NCBI RefSeq assembly: GCF_007096635.1
Contig: NZ_VKAA01000002.1
Span: 288,552-352,551, forward strand
DNA from: Mycolicibacterium sp. 018/SC-01/001
GTDB lineage: Bacteria; Actinomycetota; Actinomycetes; Mycobacteriales; Mycobacteriaceae
Reading direction: 5' to 3'
Length of the DNA stretch: 64,000 nucleotides
Part shown: positions 17,085 through 24,517 of the stretch, in pieces
How positions within the stretch are numbered: the stretch's first letter is position 1
Layout: each line of letters opens with the position of its first letter
The notes under the pieces: generated by a model
The model's input: only the letters and a program-made list of their open reading frames with translations
Databases searched by the model: none
Told to the model about the DNA's origin: nothing
Translations under genes and position numbers: made by a program

Positions 17085-17109
17085 GCGCGCTCGCGGCGCC
17101 CGAGCGCGC
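17085..17109. terminator. GC-rich hairpin downstream of pepN
   Basis: GCGCGCTCG and CGAGCGCGC form a 9-bp perfect inverted repeat with a 7-nt loop, about 100 nt after the pepN stop and 13 nt before the next start. It could end pepN transcription or fold in the leader of the HNH gene. Confidence 0.4.
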
Positions 17110-17122
17110 CTAAGCTCACGCG

Positions 17123-17482
17123 GTGGCGGTCAACAGTCGCAGGGCGAGGGCGGCGCGCAGGCGCAAACGGCGCGTCGCTGCCGTCGTCAACGACCTCACC
17201 GACGCCCAGTGGACGGCGATCAAGGCGGCGTGGAACGGCTGCGCGTACTGCGGCACGACCACCGGCGCGATGCAGCGCGACTGCGTGATGGCGATCTCCC
17301 GGGGCGGCCGCTACACCGTCGACAACGTGGTGCCTGCGTGCGGTCCGTGCAACGCGAGCAAGTGCAACGACGAGGTCACCGGCTGGCTGCGCCGCAAGCG
17401 CCTCGACGAGCGGCTGTTCCTCGAGCGCTACGTCCGGATTCGCGCCGAACTTCTGGCCGCGGGAGCGAACTCAGGGCTGTGA
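17123..17482 (+). CDS. Small HNH-like protein with altered catalytic His
   Basis: 119 aa from GTG. A very basic N-terminus (RRARAARRRKRR) precedes an HNH-type treble clef: CAYC ... ISRGGRYTVDNVVPACGPCNASK. The two CxxC zinc pairs and the central Asn are kept, but the position normally D-H-V-I-P reads D-C-V-M-A, so the metal-polarising His is Cys. It is either a degenerate nuclease or a nucleic-acid-binding protein. It converges on the PRSAF1 gene with a 40-bp gap. Confidence 0.72.
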   Translation: MAVNSRRARAARRRKRRVAAVVNDLTDAQWTAIKAAWNGCAYCGTTTGAMQRDCVMAISRGGRYTVDNVVPACGPCNASKCNDEVTGWLRRKRLDERLFLERYVRIRAELLAAGANSGL

Positions 17483-17522
17483 TTCCCGCACGGACGCAGC
17501 CGGGAATGATATTCCGCGAGGG

Positions 17523-17999
17523 TCAGCGCGGCGAGACGCCCGCCGACAGCACGCGGATGCCGCTGATCAAGCCGTCGATCAGGTTGCCTTCGCGGAACGA
17601 CGCGGCGGCCGCGGACACGCCCAGCGGTGCGGCCTCCTCGATCCCGCGCCCCTTGACCTTCGAGCCGTAGACGACCTCGATGGCGCGCTGGTTGGGCGAC
17701 ACGGCGAGCAGCACCGCGTTGTCGGGGGTCGGCACCCGTCCCAGGATCGCCCTCGCCGAGGCGGCGGTGTCCTCGCCGAGATCGCCGACGTAGACCGCGA
17801 AGCGGGCCTTCGCCGCGCGGGAGCCGAACTTCAGCGCGTTGTCGAGCACCACGAGGTCCCGCGTCGGGAACGGGTAGTGCACCGACAGCTCGCCGGGCTC
17901 GGTGACCCCGGAGATCCGGCCACTCGATGTGACGACGGAACCGTAGGGCAGTTCGGCCAGGTCGAGCGCTCCCGCCCGAGTGATCTCACCAGTTGCCAC
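17523..17999 (-). CDS. DUF5130/TPM-like protein; respiratory supercomplex factor PRSAF1 homolog
   Basis: About 158 aa, from the GTG that begins [14 protein letters not shown] and overlaps ctaJ by 14 nt; the longer frame (to 18047) would overlap ctaJ more deeply. It resembles the actinobacterial DUF5130 family with a TPM-like domain ([24 protein letters not shown]). As I recall from the M. smegmatis III2IV2 cryo-EM work, the gene next to ctaJ encodes PRSAF1, a peripheral supercomplex subunit, and this pair has the same arrangement. That assignment is by order and family and was not searched. It corresponds to Rv2468c. Confidence 0.75.
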   Translation of the reverse strand: MATGEITRAGALDLAELPYGSVVTSSGRISGVTEPGELSVHYPFPTRDLVVLDNALKFGSRAAKARFAVYVGDLGEDTAASARAILGRVPTPDNAVLLAVSPNQRAIEVVYGSKVKGRGIEEAAPLGVSAAAASFREGNLIDGLISGIRVLSAGVSPR

Positions 18000-18228
18000 T
18001 TGCGCCGCCTCCGATCGTGACGTGTGAATCGTGGCCACTGTGTCCACCGTGGCCGTGGTCGGCCGGTTCGTCCGCCGCCCACAGAATGGGGTCGTGCGTC
18101 CAGGTCTCCGCGAGGTTGTACGTCGCGGGGTGCGGACTCTTCGTGCGCCAGATAAACAACGCCAGGATGCCGGCGAGTGCGAGCGGGATCAGCAAGAAGC
18201 TCGCGTGCAACAGAGCAGTGTTGTTCAC
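17986..18228 (-). CDS. ctaJ: Cytochrome aa3/supercomplex small subunit CtaJ
   Basis: 80 aa from GTG 18228. One N-terminal membrane helix ([22 protein letters not shown]) is followed by [24 protein letters not shown] and a His-rich end ([13 protein letters not shown]). The position (overlapping the DUF5130 gene, next to an HNH gene and near glbO) matches M. smegmatis CtaJ, an actinobacterial accessory subunit of cytochrome aa3 oxidase. The His-rich tail could bind copper or zinc, which is speculation. Confidence 0.75.
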   Translation of the reverse strand: MNNTALLHASFLLIPLALAGILALFIWRTKSPHPATYNLAETWTHDPILWAADEPADHGHGGHSGHDSHVTIGGGASGNW

Positions 18229-18253
18229 GGGCAAACCGTAACGTACGTCCCGG

Positions 18254-18910
18254 TCAGGCCGCGCCCTCACCCAGGTATCTGACCCATGCCGGGTCGAGTT
18301 CCTTCACACTCGAGAGCAGGCGCCAGTGCTGCCCCTTCGGCGGCACGGGTGCGGCCCGCAGCGTCCAGCCCAGCTCGCTGAGCAGCCGGTCGGCTTTGCG
18401 GTGATTGCACGGCGAACACGCCGCCACACAGTTCTCCCACGAATGCCCGCCGCCGCGACTGCGCGGGATGACGTGGTCGACGGTGTCGGCCTTGGCGCCG
18501 CAGTACGCGCACCGGAACCGGTCGCGGTGCATCAGCGCCGCCCGGGTCATCGGGACCCGCGCCCGGTACGGCACCCGCACATAGGTCCGCAGACGGATCA
18601 CCGACGGCACGACGATCGTGCGGCTCGCCGAATGGATCACCGGGCCGAGTGGGTCGTCGTGCACGACGTCGGCCTTGCCGCACATCAGCATGACCACCGC
18701 CCGGCGCATCGGCAGCGCCGTCAACGGCTCGAACGTGGAGTTCAGCAGCAGTACCCGTCGACGTCCCCAGATCGACGGCTCCGGCGGGATCGCTGCGAGC
18801 GCATCGGCACCGGCGGCGAGGCTGTGCAGCGCGCGCGCAGGAGCAGTCCCGGTCGAGCCTGTCGCGGTCCGGTGGTGCCGGTGGCCGCGTCCATGTCCGC
18901 GCTGCGCCAT
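18254..18910 (-). CDS. HNH endonuclease (Rv2469c type)
   Basis: About 218 aa from the ATG beginning [10 protein letters not shown]. The N-terminus is His/Arg-rich; the middle ([33 protein letters not shown]) is the conserved partner region of the YajD/RRXRR-like actinobacterial HNH family. The nuclease motif is intact: [21 protein letters not shown] ... [13 protein letters not shown]. It probably cuts or nicks DNA; its biological role is unknown. It corresponds to Rv2469c by order. Confidence 0.85.
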   Translation of the reverse strand: MAQRGHGRGHRHHRTATGSTGTAPARALHSLAAGADALAAIPPEPSIWGRRRVLLLNSTFEPLTALPMRRAVVMLMCGKADVVHDDPLGPVIHSASRTIVVPSVIRLRTYVRVPYRARVPMTRAALMHRDRFRCAYCGAKADTVDHVIPRSRGGGHSWENCVAACSPCNHRKADRLLSELGWTLRAAPVPPKGQHWRLLSSVKELDPAWVRYLGEGAA

Positions 18911-19068
18911 ACGTCCTCCGCTCGACAGTCCACCACGGATCACGGCAGATCGCACGACAATTCTGGCCGTGTTCGCTGGTCAGTCCGGTGAACATCTCGT
19001 GACCGCCCGCCGATTGCAGGTAGCGCGTTACTCATGCCGGGCGGCCCGGCTGCCCTCAGACTGGGCCC

Positions 19069-20271
19069 ATGACCGACGGGGGAACCGCATTGACGCACAC
19101 CGAGGAACCGCAGGGCCACCTGCGCTACCAGCCCGGCTTCGCCGAGTTCCCGCCGGGCGAAGAGGCACTCATCTCGGCCATGGTGGCCGACCTGCACCGC
19201 AACAACCAGTTCCAGTACCTCAAGAGCCGGTGGTTCGCGAAGTACCGCAGACACGGCCGGCCGCACGCCATCCGGGACGCGCACGCCAAGAGCTGCGCGG
19301 TGCTCGCGGGACGACTCACCGTGCACGCCGACCTCGACCCGATGCTGCGGCACGGCATGTTCGCCGAGCCGGGCGCGACGTTCGACGTGATTGCCCGGAT
19401 CTCGCAGACCTCCGGTGCGATCCGCTCCGATCAGGTGCGCGGTGTGCGCGGCCTCGGGCTGAAGGTCCTCGGGGTGAGCGGACCCAGTGGAGAGCGCGCC
19501 GACGCCCGGTTCTCCGACTCGAACCAGGACTTCGTCTTCGTCACCGAGCCCGCGTTCCTGTTTCGCGATGCGGCCGATTACGCGAAGGCCGGCATGCGGA
19601 CCGCCAGAGCCCTGACCGCGCTGCCCGATGCGGGGATGCTGGCGATCAACCGCACGCTGCGCGTGCTGCGGCGCGTCGTGGCGCGCACCGGCCGCGACCT
19701 GCCCGCCAAGTTGCGGGTGTTCGCCGAACCCAACCACCACCCCCTGCGGCAGGCCTTCTACACGGCCGCTCCGTTGCGCTTCGGCGAGTTCGTGGCAAAG
19801 CTGCGCGTCGCACCGACGCCGGCCACCGTTGCCGCGGCTGTTCCGGCGACCATCGACGACGGGCACTACGACGCTGCCTCCCGTGCGGTCGCCTCCCACT
19901 TCGCGAGCAAACCAGCCGAGTACGAGGTGGCGGTTCAGTTGTGCACCGACGAGGCGCGCATGCCGCTCGAAGATGCCACGGTGGAGTGGCCAGAGGCCGT
20001 CTCGCCGTATCGTCCGGTCGCGACCATCCACTTCCCCGAGCAAACGGGATACGACGAGACCCTGCGCGATTTCGCCGACGATGCGCTGGCGTTCAATTCC
20101 TGGCGGGGCATCGCCGAGCACCGTCCACTCGGGTCGATCAACCGCCTCAAACTACGCGTCTACGAGGCCTCGAGCGAATACCGGCACGCCAAGAACGGCG
20201 TCGCACACCTGGAGCCGCAGGACCTTTCGGCGTTCCCCCGGGCGGTTGCCGGCCAGTGGCCCTCTGGCTAA
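19069..20271 (+). CDS. Catalase-superfamily heme protein
   Basis: 400 aa. It keeps the catalase-core skeleton in shortened form: AHAKSCAVLAG aligns with the distal-His segment, FDVIARISQTSGAIRSDQVRGVRGLGLKVL with the RFS/RDPRGFAVKF region, SNQDFVFVTEPAFLFRD with the NN..FFIRD segment, and LRVYEASSEYR with the proximal Tyr helix. It is therefore probably a heme protein of the small, non-canonical catalase-like group (peroxidase or lipid-peroxide enzyme) rather than a true catalase. It is divergent from the HNH gene, and a LuxR regulator follows after 52 nt. Confidence 0.8.
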   Translation: MTDGGTALTHTEEPQGHLRYQPGFAEFPPGEEALISAMVADLHRNNQFQYLKSRWFAKYRRHGRPHAIRDAHAKSCAVLAGRLTVHADLDPMLRHGMFAEPGATFDVIARISQTSGAIRSDQVRGVRGLGLKVLGVSGPSGERADARFSDSNQDFVFVTEPAFLFRDAADYAKAGMRTARALTALPDAGMLAINRTLRVLRRVVARTGRDLPAKLRVFAEPNHHPLRQAFYTAAPLRFGEFVAKLRVAPTPATVAAAVPATIDDGHYDAASRAVASHFASKPAEYEVAVQLCTDEARMPLEDATVEWPEAVSPYRPVATIHFPEQTGYDETLRDFADDALAFNSWRGIAEHRPLGSINRLKLRVYEASSEYRHAKNGVAHLEPQDLSAFPRAVAGQWPSG

Positions 20272-20323
20272 CGGAAAGCCATTAGCGAGAACTGGCGGTC
20301 TGCGGCCACTACACTCCCGGAAC

Positions 20324-22918
20324 ATGCCGCATGGTTGGCAGCTGCTCGAACGTCCGAGGGAGTTCGACGCGGTGCGCTCCGCCCTGACGGGCGCAGGGTC
20401 CTACGGTGCTGTCCTCGTCGGCGACGCCGGTGTCGGGAAGACCACGCTCGCGCGGTTGGTGACCGAATCGGTGCGGACACAAGTGCATTGGGTGGCCTCG
20501 ACGAAATCGTCGCGCAGCATTCCGCTCGGCGTCTTCGCCCATCTGGTCGGCGCCAGCCCCTCCCGTGACGCAACTGCGCTCCTGGCCTGCGCGCGCGAAA
20601 CGCTTGTCGCGCAAGGCAACAGCATCGTCGGCGTGGACGATGCCCACCTGCTCGACGAATTGTCGGCGACTCTGCTGCACCAACTCGCCGTCGACCAGTC
20701 CGGCCGGATCCTGGCCACCGTGCGCAGCGGCGAGCCGGTACCCGACGCGGTGACCTCGCTGTGGAAGGACGGCTATCTGCGCCGCATCGAGCTGCAGCCG
20801 TTCACCAAGGCCCAGAGCGTCGCGCTGGTGGAAACCGTGATCGGCGGGCGGTTGGAAGGGTTGTCGGCCGACCTGATGTGGCAGTCCTCAGGTGGCAATC
20901 CCCTGTTCCTGCGCCACCTGGTCGAGGGTTCCATCGACGCCGGCACACTCCGCCGAGTCGATGACGTGTGGCAGCTGCGCGGCCCCACGTCCGTGCCGTC
21001 CGGTCTGGTGGCGTTGTTGCAGACGCGGCTGGACAGCGTCGGCGACGCGGTGATGACCGCGTTGAAGCTGCTGGCGCTGTGCGAGCCGCTGGACGTCGAC
21101 GCGCTGACCGAGCTGGTCGGCGAGGCCGCGGTCGACGAGGCCGAGATGCGCGATCTGATCCGCTTCACCGAGGACGGCGTCACCCTCAACGCCCGGTTCA
21201 GCCACCCACTCGTCGGCGACGTGGTCCGCAGCAGGATCGGCCGGGCCGCCGAGCGGCGTCTCAAGGGGAAGGTGGTGCAGATCCTGCAACGCCGGGAGCT
21301 CACCACCGCGGCCAGCCGCATCCGGATGGCGAACCTGTCGATCGACAGCGATCAGACCGTCGACGTCGACCTGCTCACCGCCGCGGCCAAAGACGCAATC
21401 TTCCTGTCCAACCTGCCGCTTGGAGAACGCTTGGCGCGCAGCGCATTCGAACGCACCGGCAGTCTCGCCTCCGGGGCGCTGCTGTCCCGTGCGCTGCTGT
21501 GGCAGGGCATGCCCGCCGACGCTGATGCGATCCTCGCCCAATTCGCCCCGAACGACCTCGACGAGGTGCAGTTGGTGCAGTGGGGCGTGCCGCGGGCGTC
21601 GACGCTGTTCTGGTCGATGGGTGAGGTGACCAAGGCGCACGAGGTGCTCGCCCTGGTGCGCGAGCGCGTGCAGATCCCCATCCTGGCGCTGATCCTGCGT
21701 GCCACCGAGGCCGCAATGGCGGTGCACGAGAACAGGATCTCCGACGGCATCGATGAAGCGCTGGCAGTGCTGGCGGACCCGCATGCACCCGAGCAGGCCG
21801 TCGAGTTCGCCGCCTTCGCCGCCGGCCTGGCGATGCCCGTCGCGGGCCGCGGCGACGAGTTCGAGCCGATCGCCGCGCGGTGCCGTGCCGAGCAGAAGGC
21901 CACCGACGGCATGATCCGCGTGATGGTCCGCTACTGCGACGTGCTGGCGCTCACCCACATGGGTGACTTCGATGCCGCCGCCGAGCGCGCCACGCGCTAC
22001 GCGGATTTCTCCTCCGTCGGTCAATTCCTCGCGTGGGCGATCGCCAAGATCATGGCCGGCGTGGTCGCGACCGCCCGCGGCGATTTCCCGGAGGTGGTGT
22101 CGTCCATCGAGCAGGCGCTGGCCGCGCTGTCCGCCGAGAGCCCCCTGCCCTGGCAACTGCCCGGCCGGTTGCTCCTGGCCCGCGCCTACGCCGCGCTCGG
22201 ACGCATCGGCGAGGCCGAGCGTGTGCTCACCGATGCCGCCGTGCACTCCGGGCCCTCGATGGCCCTGCACGAGCCGCAGCGGCTGATCTCGCGATCCTGG
22301 TACGCCGCGGCCAAGGGCATGGAGCGCAACGCCGTGGAGCTGGCCAGGGCAGCCGCGGACAACGCGCGGCGGTCGGGCCAGTTCGCGCTGGAAGCCGAGG
22401 CGCTGCACCACGCCACCCGCTTCGGTGATCGCACGACCGCCGAGCGGCTCGCCGAACTGACCGAGGTCGTGCACGGCGCCCTGGTGCCGCTGTTCGCGCG
22501 CCATGCCGCCGCCGTCGCCGCCGGCGATGCCGCGGGCCTGGACGCCGTCAGCGCCGACTTCGAGCGGGCGGGCCTGATGCTCTCGGCCGCCGACGCGGCC
22601 GCCCAGGCTGCGCCGTTGCACGACGCGGCCGGCGACCGCCGGCGCACCACCGAGTCGGGCGCGACGGCACTGCGCCTGGCCGAGGCGTGCGGCGGCGCGT
22701 CCACGCCGGCCATCAAGGCCGCAGCCCGCCCCCTGCCCCTGACGCCGCGCGAGCGGGAGATCGCCGAGCTCGTGTCGGCGGGTCTGTCCAACCGCGAGGT
22801 GGCCGAGGCGCTGACGCTGTCGGTGCGCACCGTCGAAGGCCACGTCTACCGCGCCTGCTTCAAGCTCGACGTCGCCGACCGCGACGAACTGGCGCGGCTG
22901 ATCCGGAAGAAGTCCTGA
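20324..22918 (+). CDS. Large ATP-binding LuxR (LAL/MalT-like) regulator
   Basis: 864 aa from the ATG beginning MPHGWQLLERPREFDAV; longer frames overlap the catalase-like gene. The N-terminal STAND ATPase has Walker A GDAGVGKTTLA (~35) and Walker B IVGVDDAHLLDE (~105). A long helical sensor region (~280-780) follows, then a C-terminal LuxR HTH (LTPREREIAELVSAGLSNREVAEALTLS). It is a signal-integrating activator of unknown ligand. It is probably co-transcribed with the catalase-like gene. Confidence 0.88.
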   Translation: MPHGWQLLERPREFDAVRSALTGAGSYGAVLVGDAGVGKTTLARLVTESVRTQVHWVASTKSSRSIPLGVFAHLVGASPSRDATALLACARETLVAQGNSIVGVDDAHLLDELSATLLHQLAVDQSGRILATVRSGEPVPDAVTSLWKDGYLRRIELQPFTKAQSVALVETVIGGRLEGLSADLMWQSSGGNPLFLRHLVEGSIDAGTLRRVDDVWQLRGPTSVPSGLVALLQTRLDSVGDAVMTALKLLALCEPLDVDALTELVGEAAVDEAEMRDLIRFTEDGVTLNARFSHPLVGDVVRSRIGRAAERRLKGKVVQILQRRELTTAASRIRMANLSIDSDQTVDVDLLTAAAKDAIFLSNLPLGERLARSAFERTGSLASGALLSRALLWQGMPADADAILAQFAPNDLDEVQLVQWGVPRASTLFWSMGEVTKAHEVLALVRERVQIPILALILRATEAAMAVHENRISDGIDEALAVLADPHAPEQAVEFAAFAAGLAMPVAGRGDEFEPIAARCRAEQKATDGMIRVMVRYCDVLALTHMGDFDAAAERATRYADFSSVGQFLAWAIAKIMAGVVATARGDFPEVVSSIEQALAALSAESPLPWQLPGRLLLARAYAALGRIGEAERVLTDAAVHSGPSMALHEPQRLISRSWYAAAKGMERNAVELARAAADNARRSGQFALEAEALHHATRFGDRTTAERLAELTEVVHGALVPLFARHAAAVAAGDAAGLDAVSADFERAGLMLSAADAAAQAAPLHDAAGDRRRTTESGATALRLAEACGGASTPAIKAAARPLPLTPREREIAELVSAGLSNREVAEALTLSVRTVEGHVYRACFKLDVADRDELARLIRKKS

Positions 22919-22954
22919 CCGCTGGGCGCACTCGCGCATGGCCCACAATGGGCG

Positions 22955-23347
22955 GTGATGGATCAACAATCGTTCTACGACGCGGTCGGTGGTCACGAGA
23001 CGTTCCGCCGGATGGTGTCACGGTTCTACGAGCAGGTGCGCGAGGACGAGATCCTGCGCCCGCTCTACCCCGACGACGAACTCGAGGCGGCCGAGGAGCG
23101 GCTGCTGCTGTTCCTCGAGCAGTACTGGGGTGGCCCGCGGACCTACTCCGACCGGCGCGGCCACCCGCGCCTGCGGATGCGGCACGCGCCGTTCCGGATC
23201 GGCTATCTCGAGCGCGACGCCTGGTTGCGGTGCATGCACACCGCAGTCGCCGAGATCGACTCGCAGACACTCGACGACCAGCATCGTGGCGAGCTGCTGG
23301 CCTACCTGGAGATGGCCGCTCAGTCGATGGTGAACTCCCCGTTCTGA
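22955..23347 (+). CDS. glbO: Group II truncated hemoglobin GlbO (trHbO)
   Basis: 130 aa (GTG 22955 or ATG 22958). It matches mycobacterial trHbO closely: [35 protein letters not shown] and [11 protein letters not shown] (proximal His), ending MVNSPF. The distal Tyr/Trp pocket of group II globins is present. It binds O2 and NO near the membrane and supports respiration. It is the ortholog of Rv2470. Confidence 0.96.
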   Translation: MMDQQSFYDAVGGHETFRRMVSRFYEQVREDEILRPLYPDDELEAAEERLLLFLEQYWGGPRTYSDRRGHPRLRMRHAPFRIGYLERDAWLRCMHTAVAEIDSQTLDDQHRGELLAYLEMAAQSMVNSPF

Positions 23348-23365
23348 CCCCTTTTTCCCGGCGAC

Positions 23366-23415
23366 CAGACGCGAACTCGAGTGACTCGCCCGAGATTTAC
23401 TCGAGTTCGCGTCTG
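23366..23415. terminator. 17-bp perfect inverted repeat between convergent genes
   Basis: CAGACGCGAACTCGAGT (23366-23382) and its exact complement ACTCGAGTTCGCGTCTG (23399-23415) flank a 16-nt loop that itself has CTCG...CGAG. It lies between the stops of glbO and the Rv2474c-like gene, so a bidirectional terminator is likely. A second, 12-bp palindrome GTGGGGCCCCAC follows at 23427-23438. Confidence 0.8.
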
Positions 23416-23450
23416 TCCCCTACTTCGTGGGGCCCCACGCCGGGGAAACG

Positions 23451-24092
23451 TCAGTGCAGGACGACGGCCGGGTTGCCGCGGCGGCGGTACACGGTGCCGA
23501 AACGGGCGTCGATGCGCAACCACGTCGCCGTCGTGCGCACCCGCACCACCTCGTCGTTGCCCGCGGGGTCGGGGACGAAACCCATCGCCGTCAGCGCGAA
23601 CACGCACCGCATCGGGATGCCGACGCGGTGATCGCCCGCGGCGACCTCGACGACGTGCTGGTCGAGCAGCGACGTCGGCGGGCCGTGCCCACCGGTGTGC
23701 TCGCGGGCCAACGCGGTGCCCCGCTGCGCCAGCGCGAACACCTCGCGGGCGGGCACGTCGTCGAGGTGCACGAATCCCGTCTCGGGTGGCAGGCCGCCCC
23801 GCCACGCCGAATCCATCGCGAAACCCGGGTCGACGTAGCCGTCGGGTGTCGTCGCGGCGAGCCCGGTCAGTAGCGCGTCGGCGGCGACGGACAGGTCGGC
23901 CGGCCGCACCCGACCGGCGACCGTCCGGCTGGCCAGCACGTCGAATCCGGTCGACACCCAGGCCGCGACCAGCCCTCCTGGGCGTTCACGCAGCCGGATC
24001 ACCGCGGCCTCGTCCACGCCGCGGGCCCGCTCGGCGAACGCGGCGAGGTCGTTGCGGTGCGCGGGGTCGAGCCACAGACCGCGTTCGCTCAT
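23451..24092 (-). CDS. Conserved mycobacterial protein (Rv2474c-like)
   Basis: 213 aa; the start ATG overlaps the thioesterase stop (ATGA). No motif is recognised with confidence. The sequence is soluble, Ala/Arg-rich, with regions LWLDPAHRNDLAAFAERARGVDEAAVIRL and VVRVRTTATWLRIDARFGTVYRRRG. The position below the hotdog thioesterase and opposite glbO matches Rv2474c of M. tuberculosis. The tight coupling suggests it acts with the thioesterase, but the function is unknown. Confidence 0.72.
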   Translation of the reverse strand: MSERGLWLDPAHRNDLAAFAERARGVDEAAVIRLRERPGGLVAAWVSTGFDVLASRTVAGRVRPADLSVAADALLTGLAATTPDGYVDPGFAMDSAWRGGLPPETGFVHLDDVPAREVFALAQRGTALAREHTGGHGPPTSLLDQHVVEVAAGDHRVGIPMRCVFALTAMGFVPDPAGNDEVVRVRTTATWLRIDARFGTVYRRRGNPAVVLH

Positions 24093-24517
24093 CGGGCCCA
24101 ACGCTGCAGGTACTCCCGCTGCGCGGCCGAGAGCCGTTGCAGCCGTTGCTCGTCGATGTGCACGGCCGCCAGCTGCGTCTCGGCGATGACGGCAGGTTTG
24201 GAGTCCGTCGCGGCGCCCACCGATCGCACCTCGTAGGCGACGGTGAAGTCGACCGAACGCACTCGCGTGGTCCACATCGTCACCTGCAGCGGCGAGTCGA
24301 TCAGCCGCAGCTGCGCCTTGTAGGCGATCTTCACGTCGGCGATGAGCAGCCCGATCGTGGTGATGTCCGCCTCGAACGGCTCCCGCAGGAACGGGATTCG
24401 CGCCTCCTCGAGGATCGTCACCATCGTCGCGTGGTTGATGTGCTGGTACATGTCGATATCCGACCAGCGCACGTGCACCGGCGCCGTGAAGCCCTGCTGT
24501 GTCACCTCTCGCGTCAC
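24089..24517 (-). CDS. Hotdog-fold acyl-CoA thioesterase (4HBT/YbgC type)
   Basis: 142 aa from GTG 24517, whose GTGA overlaps the glutamate dehydrogenase stop. The segment [27 protein letters not shown] contains the catalytic Asp (WSDID) and the N-H-A pattern of the 4-hydroxybenzoyl-CoA thioesterase family. It hydrolyses an unknown acyl-CoA. It is the ortholog of Rv2475c by order. Confidence 0.85.
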   Translation of the reverse strand: MTREVTQQGFTAPVHVRWSDIDMYQHINHATMVTILEEARIPFLREPFEADITTIGLLIADVKIAYKAQLRLIDSPLQVTMWTTRVRSVDFTVAYEVRSVGAATDSKPAVIAETQLAAVHIDEQRLQRLSAAQREYLQRWAR

